A stretch of DNA of 64,000 bases from Takashimella koratensis (taxonomy: Eukaryota > Basidiomycota > Tremellomycetes > Trichosporonales > Tetragoniomycetaceae). Of this stretch, positions 43,240-55,800 are shown piece after piece. Each line of letters starts with the position of its first letter. Position 1 is the first letter of the stretch. The stretch lies in NCBI GenBank assembly GCA_003116875.1, contig BCKT01000003.1, positions 871,143-935,142 of the forward strand. The letters are read 5' to 3'. The notes beneath the pieces were generated by a model. That model did not search any database. It had not been told where the DNA came from and saw nothing but the letters and a program-made list of their open reading frames with translations. The translations under genes and the position numbers were made by a program.

Positions 43240-46200
43240 ATGGGCGAAGTATCGGTATGTCTCCCTGTTATACCTGCCAACATCTACGAGAGCCCAGAAC
43301 ACCATTTGCATCTCATTCTCAATCCAGGGCTGACACCTTGGACAGATGCTGCACCTTCGAGAAGCCGTACACGACTTTCTCTCGGCGCGACAGATCGAAA
43401 TCGAGTGCGTCTCATCTCTTGTCCCCGTCTTGACGCCTTCTGCACCTTTCCCTCTTCCTCCCCGTAGTATATCTACTTCACCCGAGCTGACCAACGCGAC
43501 CACAGTGAGATCTCACGGCAACACGAATCGGCGCTGAAGGAGCTGTGGGGTCTTCTCAAGCGGAAACGGGACGATGCCGAGCTCGTCGCGGAGCCCAACG
43601 TCGAGGTCGAGTACGATGGGTGGAGAGAAGAGTATCGGCTTGAAGCAGGGTGCGTATCAATTCTCATGGCCCCAATCTTACTCTCAAGTGTTGAACATGG
43701 TACATCAAGTAAGCGTCTCAGCTGACTCGCGTTCACAGGCCGTCGCGGATATCTTCACTAGCGATCCCGACGTTGACGCCCATGTCACCACCAGCGACGT
43801 CTACAGTATTCCCTGACGAGCCTGTCGCTGCTATCCCGATTATCCCAGCGTCGTCGACAACAAATGCGGAGATTGAGAACTCGGTATCGGTCGACGCGCT
43901 CGCACCTGCCGGTTCCCTCGCCGAGGAGTCCACGTCTGCTGATCTGCTCAGCGGATTCTCCTCTCCACTCGCTCAACGATCTCGACCTTCGCGATATCAG
44001 CCCACTGTCTCTCTCAGTCAGGTCCAGCCTCTTGTCTCTCTCGCAGAGGTCCTCGACGTCCCACCTTGGGAACCAGTTTCCAACTACAACCCGGCCAAAG
44101 AACCTCCCATCTCAACTTCTCAGTCCCTACTCCCTCTCGACACCGATTTCTCCGCCTCGATCCCTCGCCTCCCCCAAATCCCATCGTCGGCATCTACCGG
44201 TCGGAGACGAGGCGAACAGAAAGTCGACCTGTACAAGTTGCGCGTAGGCTACGAGCTCAACCCGCTTGCTGGTGGGCTGAACAGGTCGTCGAAATGCGTC
44301 TTGACAAGCGACTGGCGAGTAGCGCAAGCTGAGTTGAGGCATATTCGGGCCATGGAGCGGATACAGCAGAAGAAAGATAGTGGGAGGTGGAGTTTGAGAC
44401 AGCCGAAGAAACATCGAGGGCCACCGGTTCCCAAAGCTCACCGGGATTGGATGCTTGACGAGATGGTAAGTTGGCCAAGGTAGTGAGGGGTAGGATGCGG
44501 TCATTTTTTGGTTATTTCAGGAGTACATGCTGATATACGTTTTCTAGGAATGGATGCGAGTTGACTTTATTGAAGAGAGGAGGTGGAAGCGAGTACTGGC
44601 GCGCGAGTTTGCGTACCAAGCAGTCGAATGGCACTTGTCCAAGGACAAGGCGTTACTCATGGTCGGTCATCGCGGGTGGCTCAAGGTCGATGAGGTTCCA
44701 CTTGTTTCCCATCCAGGTCGACGGAGAACGTACGTTGCTGCGGATGCTGCCGAGGACGACGTGGAGATGCTCGTTGGCCAAGTGGACGACGACGCGTTAA
44801 TGCGTGACGCAGCCGATATGGAGGATGGCGTTGCCGATGACAACGAGGACGAGGTTGACCGACATGACCCGACGGGCGCAGAGGTGCTCGATGAGATCCT
44901 GAAAGAGGACGAGCCGACAGTTAAGCTCGAGGAAGACGAGGTGGTCGATGCCGTCGCGCGTGGAGAGAGTAAGAGCGGAACAATGAAGGGTTCGGTGAAA
45001 GGTGGAGATGAAGATGCGGATGGCGAGGAAGATGCAGAGGGGGAGGCGGATGCGGAGGGTGAAGAGGATGCGGAAGGCGAAGAAGACGCGGATGCCGAGG
45101 GGGAGGCAGACGAGGAGATCCCACAAGGCGTCGTTGGGCCCGAAGATATTACCGCGGCAGTCGATGGCGACGCGGCCGATGCCGCTGCAACAGCAGAGGC
45201 AGGTACTGCGCCTGTCGTTCCTGGCGCCAACGTCGATGCGAACGGGGACACGATCCTGCCGAACGGTTTGATCTTGAATCAGCGCTTCGCAACGGTGGAT
45301 GAGCTTTCGGCTTCTCGAAGACCTCTGCTGTATCTCACGTTTGCCGCCCCGGTGGCGGACCTCGAGTCTCTGCCTGGGCTCTCCACACCCCCGGTTAATG
45401 CCGTGGCTAAGGGTCTCGAAAAGTCGGCGTCGGGGAGTAGCGATAAGGCGGGCGCAGAGGCGGTGCAGGGAGACAACAGTGTCAAGGGTGCAGATGGGGA
45501 CGCGCCAACACCGCCATCTCTATCTCTTGTCGAGCTCTTCCCCGACCTCGTAGTGTACGAAGGCCCTCGACCGCCCGAAGACGACGGCAAAGTTCACCGG
45601 CGGCACGACGAGGGTCAAATGTCTGGTAGTCGAATCGCACATACTTCTCGAATCATGGACCTGCGCCCAATTTTTGTCTCGCACCTTCAACCCGCTCGTA
45701 ATCTCTCGGATGGCGAGTGGGACCTTCGTGAAGGACCCTTCTACGAGGACCCGAAGGGGAGCACCGAGCTGCCTTCTGAGATCGTCTCGACTTCTGCAAC
45801 ATTCTTCACGGGGACATCGATCCGTCCGCCTACCGCGACAGCGAGCACCGCTGTCAAAATGGACCCACAGCAACTCGCACTGCGGACCGCGCCGGGCTGG
45901 ACAGCAGAAGAAGATGCGATCCTGCAGAAACTAGTTGCGGCATATCCTTACAACTGGCAGTTGATTGCCGATGCGTTCAACTCGGAGCGAGTCACTATAC
46001 CCTCAGATAAGAGGAGTACGTACGATTGTTTCGAGAGGTGGAACTCGACTTGGGGGCCAGGAAAGAACCAACCAAAGCCGAGCGCGCCGGCGGTTGCTGC
46101 ACGCGCGAACGCTGCGGGGACACCAGCAGCAGCAGCAGTACCGGCTTCGGCTACAGCGGGCGGTGCGCAACCTCCAGCGTCTGCGGGAGCCACGAGTGCG

Positions 46201-48116
46201 GCCGGAGCGAGTGCGACGCCCGCTGGTCAGGGAGCGGCAACTCCAGCTACCGCACCACCCACCGCGACGAACGGGACCAACCAGCCCGACACACCAATGG
46301 AGGGCCCTCCCCCACCGGGGCTGTTTAAAAAGGACGCAAGGGCAGGTAAACAAATCAAATATGAAGGGTCGACAAAGAAGGCGATTCGACATCAGATATT
46401 GTACGATACGATGAGGCGTAATGTGAGGCGACGAGATACAGGCAAGGTCAAAGGGAGCTGTGAGTTGGCTGTACACTTGGTTCTCTGATTCTCCACTATA
46501 CTTGAATCAGTCGGATTTTTGCAAAAGCTGATACCATTTCTCGTTGTTTCCTCGTGTATTAGTAAAAGACCAACCGCCGAGAATGATCAACGTGCATGAC
46601 TCGCACTCGGCATTCGCGACCCCTACTGGCCAATTACCGACCCCCTTTGAGCTTGTTGAGCGCAAGTACCAACGCGACATGCGGATTCGGGAAGCCAATC
46701 AGCAGCGGCTGATCCAAGAGCAAGCGAGGATCGCGACGATTCGACAACAGCAGCAACAACAGCAGCAGCAGCAAGTGGCGATGATGCAGGCGGCGCAGGG
46801 ACAGGTTCGTCCGCCCGCTGTACCTCGAATGACGCCAAACGGCCAGGTCCCGCCGCCGAACGCGCCGCAGATGGTCCAGGCCGGGTCACAGCAGCAGCTT
46901 GCTCAGCAACCGGGCCAGCCCGGTCAACCGGGTCAACAGGTCCAACCGGGTCAACCGGGTCAGCCGGGCCAGCCGCAGGGTCAGGTACAAGTTCCGGGTG
47001 TCGGCGGCGTCGCGGGTGTGCCTACCATGGGGTTAACCCCCCAGCAGGCCCAGGCACAGCAACAGATGTTGAACGCGGCGGCTGTAGCGGCGGCAGCGAC
47101 TGGCGTCAACGGTCGACCTGGCGTCGGTACCCCTGGCGGTGTGGTGCGGCCCCCGCTCAACCCTCAGCAACAGCAGCAGCAGCAACAATTGCTCGCGCAG
47201 CAGTTAGCCGTCCAGCAAGCGCAGCGCGCGCAGGCCGCTGTTCTCGCCCAGGCGCAGGCTCAGCAGGCACACGCTCAAGCACAGGCCCATGGTCGGATCC
47301 CGAGCGGAGGAACTCCGCATTCGCAGCCCGGAACACTCTCGGCGTCTCCTTACGTCGGAGCTACCGGCGATCTCCCGAACGGCGGAGGAGGAAGCGACGT
47401 CGCCTCGTCCCCTGCTATGGGGGCGATGAACATCCCTCAAGTCCAAGTGCAAGGAGGGAACGCCGGGAACCCGCGGTCGTCACCACAGCAGCAAGCAGCA
47501 GCGGCTGCCGCAGCGATGGGTCGTGTCGGATCGATGCCCATCCCGCAACACCTCCGAGCGGCGTCGGGTAGCGCGAGCCCCCAGATCCCGCACCCGATGC
47601 CGCAAGGTCAACAGGGGCTTGTCCTTACCCCGCAGCAGCAGCAACAACAGCTCCAGATGCACCTCGCCCAACAACAACAGCAACAGCAGCAGCAACAGGG
47701 ACAGCCGCAGTTCCAGCTAACGCCCGCGCAGATGGCCCAGGTCCAAGCGATCACAGCGCAGATGGTACAGAAGGGCGCTCAACCGACTCCGGAACAAATC
47801 AGGCAGATCACGATGCAGATGTTGAGGACGCAAGCGGCTCAGGCTCATGCACAAGCGCAAGCTCAAGCTCAAGCACAGGCTCAGGCTCAGGGCCAGATGG
47901 TGGGGCAGATGCAGCATGGGACACCTCAGATGGGACATCCAAACCTTGCGCAGAACGTGAGTAACGACGATAGTCGAGATGCAGGGATGAAGGAGGAGAA
48001 AGAGCAAGAGGGTCTGTAATGACAGACGCTAACTTGTTCGTTAGCCGCACTTTGCCCGATCGCCGAGCTTACAAAACGCTCAGGTTCAACAACGCGCCAG
48101 CCCCAAGCCTCAGTAA
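43240..48116 (+). CDS. EAF1: NuA4 complex scaffold subunit Eaf1/Vid21 (HSA and SANT domains)
   Basis: Seven exons: 43240-43254, 43346-43404, 43506-43649, 43739-44465, 44548-46459, 46563-47956 and 48045-48116; 1440 residues. Eaf1/Vid21 holds the NuA4 histone H4/H2A acetyltransferase together and is related to p400/Domino. The HSA domain is split over exons 4 and 5: KAHRDWMLDEM joined to EWMRVDFIEERRWKRVLARE and then FAYQAVEWHL. An acidic Glu/Asp/Ala repeat region follows (about residues 440-520). The SANT/Myb domain starts near residue 765 (APGWTAEEDAILQKLVAAYP, YNWQLIADAFN, YDCFERW). The C-terminal third is Gln-rich, with poly-Gln runs and a collagen-like GQPGQPGQ stretch (about 46915-46980). 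The first coding exon is only 15 nt (MGEVS). If the last intron is retained, translation ends at 48019 instead, with a different short tail. Confidence 0.87.
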
Positions 48117-48542
48117 CCGGTTCATCCTCTTCACCGTCTTCACATTTGTTCATTCATATCTCTGCTCCGACCTGGTCAATCTTCAAGTGTACCCACACCT
48201 CTCGCCCACTCTTCATAGGTCTCAAATGGCATGCGCCTCTTAGATAGGATTGCTATACATTGTAAATGAGGAAATTTCAAGTGCACGTTAGATGAACACT
48301 GCTGGGGCATTCGTTGTCGATGTCAAGTTACCCTGGAGGGTCTTCTTCTTCCCCAAGAAGCGAGAGAGGTAAACGGGGTTGAGTGAAGCCGTGACATGAG
48401 TTAAATCGGACTAGATCAACTTGATCAAGAGCAGGAGGTGCTTTCATATGCTATGCTGATACATTATGAAGAGAATGGGACTCTCTAAACAGGGCAAAGA
48501 GAGAATTTGTGGATGTGGTGGAGGTGAGCTATGTCAGGATGG
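48117..48542. other. Convergent 3' intergenic region
   Basis: Lies between the stop codons of EAF1 and the mitochondrial L32 gene. No gene seen. Confidence 0.6.
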
Positions 48543-49437
48543 TTATGCCGAGCCTGTTGGGGATTGAGATGAAGGGAGTTCGCCCCTTGCTTCCTTCTTC
48601 CATCTGAATCACCGTCAGTCTACTCCACAACGAATCGGCGAGAAAATGAAGCTCAGAGAAGATGAAAATGAGAGAGCGGTGAAGAGTCAAAGTATCGATG
48701 GTGAATTTGTGAAAGGGAAGTGGATAGATGCCAAGTGGAAGATTGAACTCACCGCCGAGAGATCTGGGAGAAACAGGTCGGGCACAAGTTGTGTGCGAGT
48801 TTCAAAGTCCCGCAGGCTTCGCAGTGGGTCAAATCTGAGTCGCAAGTTTGGGGTCAGCTATGACTCTGTCGAATGATTTCTACCTCTCCCTTTTCCTAGT
48901 AGCTTTTCTCTCTCCGAATGGAGGTCAAATCCCCCCCTCTCGTGCTCCATCTGACGAGCTCCAGCTCAAACCATCCTACAAACACCTCCTGACATCTATC
49001 TTCAACACCACCTTTATTCCCACTACTTCACTATCCCAGCTTCCGTACCGACTACTGCTAACTGCCCTTCTCCACTCACTCGTCTTATTCTTGAGCCCCT
49101 TGTTAGCGCTCCGCATAGATTTCCGAGAATGCGTGACCTTGTGTTTAGGCACGGCGAGGACGATGGGCGGTAGGAGTTCGAGCAAAGAAGCGAGGGAGGG
49201 CAGGGATGGGAGGAATGATGGCCATGAAAAAGGAGAGGCGGTTGAGAGAGTTTGGGATGATGAGGCAGAAGAAGACGAGGAGGATTGGGAGGAGGAGGAG
49301 GGTTGGGAGGAATAAGAGGTCGAAGGGGAGAGGCGGAAGGAAAGCGCACGGGTGAGGAGGGTGTACGTGAGGTGAGTCGTCGACGAGGACGAGGCCGCGA
49401 GAGGCAGCGACTTGAGTGGGGCTGTGATCGATGCCAT
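48543..49437 (-). CDS. MRPL32: Mitochondrial large-subunit ribosomal protein bL32m
   Basis: Three exons on the minus strand: 49437-49080, 48834-48753 and 48603-48543; 166 residues. The conserved core is short and split: LAVPKHKVTHSRKSMRSANK then GLKNKT closes exon 1. Exon 2 gives THCEACGTLKLAHNLCPTC, a zinc ribbon with C124, C127, C137 and C140 (C-x2-C-x9-C-x2-C). Exon 3 adds RWKKEARGELPS. This is the L32 signature. Residues 1-94 form an unusually long Ser-rich presequence with basic residues near the start (LTRALSFRL). In yeast the m-AAA protease trims L32 before assembly; mature protein here would begin near A95. Intron 1 is 245 nt, among the longest here. ATG 49437 is preferred over an in-frame ATG at 49560, which would add a hydrophobic stretch. 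Confidence 0.92.
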
Positions 49438-49778
49438 GATGTGATGTGGTGAGTCTGTAGGTTGAGAAGATTGAGGATGTCTCGGAAGGCAACAAAGTCC
49501 AACGAAACGAAAAATCAGGATGAACAGCAGAGTGATAAGGGGGAGCAGGCTACACGTCATTAAATTGGTTCAAAGTCATCACGTGAACCCACCAATGCTG
49601 AATCCCGAAGATGCCCGAAACCCAACCATAGGCCGCCAAAGGACCTCGTCGGACCCGTCCGCCAGAGACAAGAAACTACTGGTAATTGGTAGCGACGACA
49701 AGGATCAGTTAATCACTGCAACAACAACATCTCCCATCTCCCACACCTCTCCCTTCCTCTCGTCCCCGCCTCCCCCTC
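49438..49778. promoter_or_regulatory. Short divergent promoter between MRPL32 and FUM1
   Basis: 341 bases separate the start codons of two genes for mitochondrial proteins that are read in opposite directions. CT-rich sequence lies directly before the FUM1 ATG. No clear TATA box. Confidence 0.5.
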
Positions 49779-52157
49779 ATGTTCACCCGCGTTGCTGCCC
49801 GCACGGCCAACAGCGTGAGTCCCATCCACCATCTGCCTTGCCTCATCCTTCTTCCTGCCTCTTTACCTCCTTTACCACTTCTCACCCGGTTGACCAACTC
49901 TGTTCTTTTAACCGAGCCCAACTCTCTTTCCCCCCTTGATTCCGTGTCCTTCACATCCCATTGCCCTCTCCACCTGACCCCAATACCCCGCAACCACACC
50001 CCACCACCCTGCTAACTCGACTCCAGCTCCCCCGCCGAGCTCTGCCCTTGACTATCGCCCGAACCTTTGCTGCGTCCCCAGCCATGGCCCAGAAAGTCCG
50101 CAAGGAGAAGGACACGTTCGGTGACCTCGAGGTCCCCGCGGAGCGATACTGGGGTGCCCAGACCCAGCGTTCGCTCATGAACTTTGACATTGGTACGTGC
50201 CGAGGTGAACACAGACTCTGTGTTCGCCTGATGTTCACGAACTACGTCTTCCTCCCTGACTCCGTGTCCGCGGGCAACAGACGCTGACACTCTATCTCCT
50301 TCATTCAGGCGGTCCCACCGAGCGCATGCCGCCGCCCTTGATCAAGGCCTTTGGTGTCCTCAAAAAGGCCGCTGCGCACGTCAACCAGACTTACGGCCTC
50401 CCTGCCGAGATCGCCGGCGCCATCTCCCAGGCCGCTGACGAGGTCATCTCCGGTAAACTCATCGACGAGTTCCCCCTCGTCGTCTTCCAGACCGGTTCGG
50501 GCACGCAGACCAACATGAACGTCAACGAGGTCATCTCCAACCGCGCCATCGAGATTCTCGGCGGTGAGCTGGGCAGCAAGAAGCCCGTTCACCCCAACGA
50601 CCACGTCAACATGTCGCAGTCGTCCAACGATACTTTCCCGACCGCCATGCACGTCGCCGCTGTCGTCGAGATCAACGCGTCCCTCATCCCCGCGCTCGAG
50701 GAGCTGCGTGACGCCCTCGAGGCCAAGCGCAAGTCGTTTGAGAACATTATCAAGATCGGCCGAACCCATCTCCAGGACGCGACCCCGCTCACCCTCGGCC
50801 AAGAGTTTAGCGGCTACGTCACCCAGGTCGACCGCGGTATTGACCGCGTCAAGTCGACCCTCAAGCACCTCAGCATGCTCGCGCAGGGTGGTACCGCCGT
50901 CGGCACTGTGAGTGGTTCACACTGAGTGGCTCATTTGCACACGTGTTTAATACCCACTTTTTGCTGACACCTTGTGCAGGGCTTGAACACTAAGAAGGGC
51001 TTTGACGTCAAGGTCGCCGCCGAGATCTCCAAGCTCACGGGCTACGAGTTTGTCACCGCTCCCAACAAGGTATGTTTGGGCTACAAACAGCTTTTCACAC
51101 TTGGTGCTACCCGCGTTGGCTCCTACTGCCGATGGTACTCTTGCTGACCGTGTACCCCTACCTCCAGTTCGAGGCTCTCGCCGCCCACGACGCCATTGTT
51201 GAGGCCTCGGGTGCCCTCAACACCGTCGCCGTCTCGCTTATGAAGATTGCCAACGACATTCGCTATCTCGGCTCAGGCCCTCGATGCGGTCTCGGTGAGC
51301 TCGAGCTCCCGGAGAACGAGCCTGGATCGTCCATCATGCCTGGAAAGTGAGTCGCTTGATCTACCACAACATGTTTCAACGTGGTTGCTGTTCCCTACCT
51401 GGAGTCACGGCTAACAACCGACCCAGGGTCAACCCGACTCAATGCGAGGCTCTCACCATGGTCGCTGCCCAGGTCATGGGTAACAACACCACCATCTCGG
51501 TCGCTGGCTCTTACGGCCAGTTCGAGCTCAACGTCTTCAAGCCCGTTCTCATCAAAAACCTGCTCCAGTCGATCCGCCTCCTCGCCGACGGGTCCCGCAG
51601 CTTCACCAAGAACTGCGTCGTCGGCATCAAGGCCAACGAGGAGAAGATCAAGAAGATCATGAACGAGTCGCTCATGCTGTGAGTTTAAGGATGGATGTGA
51701 GATTTAGCTCGGACAGAGTGAAAGACGATAAGATCTAATGAATATATCCTAGTGCTACTTGCCTCAACTCGGTTCTTGGTTACGACGGTGAGTGTATATT
51801 AGTGTTCTCGTTGCTGCGCGAGGTGGGACTGAAAAGGATGATGCTGACCTCACCGCCTCATAGACGTCGCCGCCATCGCTAAGAAGGCGCACAAGGAGGG
51901 TCTCACGTAAGCCTGAGCCCCTGCTTTAAAGAGATTGTAACATCTGCTAAGTTGGCTTCACTTTCAGTCTCAAGGAGTCCACCCTCGCTCTCGGCAAGCT
52001 CTCCTCGGAGAAGTTTGACGAGCTCGTCCGTCCCGAGCGTAAGTAGTAACTTGGAACCGTTGTCTTTTCCTCCTTCCCAGCATGAATCCATCATGAGAAA
52101 CGAAAGAGGACCCAGCTGACCAAATTTACAGTCATGCTCGCCCCCGACGAGGTTTAA
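49779..52157 (+). CDS. FUM1: Fumarate hydratase, class II
   Basis: Ten exons: 49779-49814, 50027-50192, 50309-50907, 50980-51069, 51168-51346, 51427-51678, 51753-51787, 51864-51906, 51968-52038 and 52132-52157; 498 residues. It interconverts fumarate and malate in the TCA cycle. The N-terminus [12 protein letters not shown] joined to [17 protein letters not shown] is Arg-rich and lacks acidic residues, a mitochondrial targeting peptide split by intron 1. The mature part begins near [18 protein letters not shown]. Class II signatures are present: [65 protein letters not shown] and the loop [17 protein letters not shown]. The last four exons are 35, 43, 71 and 26 nt, yet phases close exactly. 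The internal Met32 has a better initiation context than Met1. Confidence 0.96.
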
Positions 52158-52828
52158 ATCGCTCTCACCACCGAGTCGGTCCGGAAGGAAAGGCAGCAGT
52201 CGAATTGGGAAAGGAAGCAGCATTAGCAATAGGAAAAGCAGTCAGCCATACCACTCGTCCTGAAGCTATCAGACTTGCCGGACGTGAAGAAAAGAAGGAT
52301 GCATCAGCTTTCTTCCTTGACATCAAGCTAAGCGCGAAATATGACTTGCAACGAGGAAAAAAAAACAGTGACATCGATTGTGTTCGATTTTCTTGTTTCC
52401 TAGTCTGCGAGTCTACACAGATCAGAACATTTCTGTGAACCAGGGGAAACGATTGGGATCAAAAACGCCTTTCAAGTGACAACAAACGTGGGGTCAGTTC
52501 TTCCCTTTTCAGTTTGCGAGAGAGGTAAGAGGCATCCAGAGCGGGTTGAAGCGGAAGGAATAAAATGTCCATAAGCCAGAAGATATGGCCAAAGAAGATT
52601 GTACAGGAGAGATAGAGAGATTAAAAGGTATATATAAATGGGCGATGCACCCCCACGATACTTCGTCCGTACCTTTTGGTAAAAGAGATGGAAAGAGTTT
52701 TAGGTAGGCCATCCTCCAGCTGATGTTTCTATTTTATTCACCCAGTGTTCATTCCCATTTCCCCAACTGCTGTCTCCTTACACGAGTCTTAGCCTGAAAC
52801 AACAACCCTTGAGCCCGAGACTACCGCT
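52158..52828. other. Convergent 3' intergenic region
   Basis: Between the FUM1 stop and the stop of the secreted repeat protein. A-rich stretches around 52350-52375 could serve 3'-end formation. No gene seen. Confidence 0.6.
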
Positions 52829-55800
52829 TTAGAGGTTGACGTTGGCGGTGGGGTCGGCCGGGAGGACGGCAAAGGTCTTGACGAGAAGAGCGTTGATGTT
52901 GTTGAGCGAGACGAGGGTGTCAACGTAGAGCGCGTTGAGCAAAGTCGTGCCGCCAATAACGGAGCCCTCGAGACCGGTGAGCACCGATGCGAGCGCGGTG
53001 TCGACCTGGCCAGCGATGGTGACGAGGTCAACGGTCGCTTGGATCGCAGCGGGCAGCTCGTTGAGGTAAGTGTTGATGTTGTCGACGAGCTGAGCGGCGT
53101 ACGAAGCAATGCCCGGGATGTTGACAGCGGTGCTGAGGTCTGAAGCAAGGGTGCTCTGGATCCCGTTAAGCTGTTGAACCACGGTGTTGAGCTCGTTAAC
53201 CGCGTCAGTGACCGAGACGGGCTTGAGACCCGAGATGTAGCCGTTGAGCTGCTGGATGAGGGTGGTCGGGAGCGCGGTCGAGAGAGGGTCGAGCGCAGTG
53301 AGGGTCATCGTGCCGCCCCACCCAGCGAGACCGCTGTCGAGCAGGCTCAGGTAGTCGGTCTCACCCGCTGCGACACTGGCAGTTGTAGTGGCGACCGAGA
53401 TGAAGCCGCTGCCGGTCGGGGAAGCGACGATCTGGGTCGGGACACCAGTAACGCTGATCTTGTAGTTGCCGCCGAGGATGTCACCAGTGACGACGCTAGC
53501 GACGGTCTCCAGAGCTGCGGGGATACCGTCGTTCAAAAGAGCCGAGGGAACACCGACGACGCCGTCGACAACCTTGGCGACGTTGGAGCCGAGACCCGAA
53601 GCGAGCGGGCCGACCGGGTTGACGAGCGACGCGACTGCGCTAGGGATGGTGCCGCCGACGAGAGCGGTGACAGACTTGACATCGTTGCCGAGACCTCCGA
53701 GGAGACCACCAAGCGCACCGAGGAGGCCGCCAGAGACCTTGGAGACGACCGGGGTGACCGCGGACTTGACCGCCGAGGGAACCGCCTGGACGTTAGAGGC
53801 GACTGACTTGAGGTCACCGGAGAGCGCCGAAGGGACAGCCTGGACGCCCGAAGCGACGGATGCAAGGTTACCGGTCAAACCAGAGGCAACCGAGGCGATG
53901 GGCGCAGCGGCCGACTTGAGGTTGCCGGTGAGCGCAGACGGGACGGCCTGGACGTTGGACGCAACGGACGCGAGGTTGCCGCTCAAGCCCGAGGCGACTG
54001 AGGCAAGAGGAGCAGCAGCCGACTGGAGCTGGCCCGCGAGCGCCGAGGGGACACCCTGAACGTTAGAGGCGACCGAGGCGAGGTTCCCAGCAAGCGCGGA
54101 GGGAACAGCCTGGAGACCCGAGGCGATGGAGGCAACGGGGGCGGCGGCAGACTTGAGGTCACCCGCGAGGACCGAAGGGACGGCCTGGACGCCAGACGCA
54201 ACGGAGGCGAGGTTACCAGTAAGGCCCGAGGCGACCGAGGCGAGAGGAGCAGCAGCCGACTGGAGCTGGCCCGCGATCGCCGAGGGAACACCCTGAACGT
54301 TGGAGGCAACGGATGCGAGGTTACCAGCAAGCGCGGAGGGAACAGCCTGGAGACCAGAAGCGATGGACGCAACGGGGGCGGCGGCAGACTTGAGATCACC
54401 CGCAAGAACAGAGGGGACAGCCTGGACGCCCGAGGCGACAGACGCAAGGTTACCGGTCAAGCCAGAGGCGATCGAAGCAACGGGAGCGGCGGCCGACTGG
54501 AGCTGACCTGCAATTGCCGAGGGAACGCCCTGAACGTTCGAGGCAACCGAAGCAAGGTTACCAGCGAGCGCCGAGGGAACGGCTTGGAGACCAGAGGCGA
54601 TCGACGCAACGGGCGCAGCCGCTGATTGGAGCTGACCGGCGAGAGCGGAGGGGACACCCTGGAGACCCGAGGCGATAGACGCAACAGGTGCGGCAGCAGA
54701 CTGCAGCTGGCCGGCGAGAGCGGAGGGAACGCCCTGAACGTTGGAAGCAACCGAGGCGAGGTTACCGGCGAGCGCAGAGGGAACAGCTTGGAGGCCCGAA
54801 GCGATGGACGCAACAGGAGCAGCCGCGGACTGGAGCTGGCCAGCAAGCGCAGAGGGGACGCCCTGAACGTTTGAGGCAACCGAAGCGAGGTTACCGGCGA
54901 GCGCGGAGGGAACGGCCTGGAGACCCGAGGCAATGGAGGCAACAGGCGCAGCCGCGGACTGGAGCTGACCGGCGAGTGCGGAAGGAACAGCCTGGATACC
55001 AGACGCGATCGAGGCGACCGGCGCGACAGCAGACTGGAGCTGGCCGGCGATCGCGGAGGGAACACCCTGGACGTTCGAGGCGACGGAGGCAAGGTTACCG
55101 GCGAGCGCGGAAGGAACGGCCTGGAGACCCGAGGCGATGGAGGCGACCGGCGCAGCGGCGGATTGAAGCTGACCAGCAAGAGCGGAAGGAACACCCTGGA
55201 CGCCCGAGGCGATCGAGGCAATCGGAGCAGCCGCAGACTGGAGCTGACCAGCGATGGCCGAGGGGACGCCCTGAACGTTCGACGCGACGGAAGCAAGGTT
55301 GCCCGCAAGCGCCGAGGGGACGCCGTTGAGCGCGCTAGCAGCGGAAGCGAGAGGAGCGGCCGCGGACTGGAGCTGACCGGCAAGCGCCGAGGGAACACCC
55401 TGAACGCCCGAGGCAATTGAGGCGATGGGGGCCGCAGCCGACTGAAGTTGGCCGGCAATGGCCGAAGGGACACCCTGGACGTTGGAAGCGACCGAGGCGA
55501 GGTTACCAGCGAGCGCCGAGGGGACGCCGTTCAATGCGCTAGCAGCGGACGCGATCGGGGCGGCAGCAGACTGCAGCTGACCGGCGAGGGCAGAAGGAAC
55601 GCCCTGGAGACCAGAAGCGATGGAGGCGACGGGTGCAGCAGCGGACTGAAGCTGGCCAGCGACAGCGGACGGGACACCCGCGAGGTTGGAAGCGAGCGCA
55701 GAGGGGACGGCCTGGATACCGGACGCAATCGACGCGACGGGGGCAACAGCCGACTGGAGCTGACCCGCAACGGCCGAGGGAACACCCTGGACGTTGGAGG

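Noticed and set aside
48848..49315. Acidic plus-strand frame ending in Glu/Asp repeats
   Set aside because: It is the antisense of the Ser-rich presequence and core of the mitochondrial L32 gene, whose spliced product carries a clear family signature.
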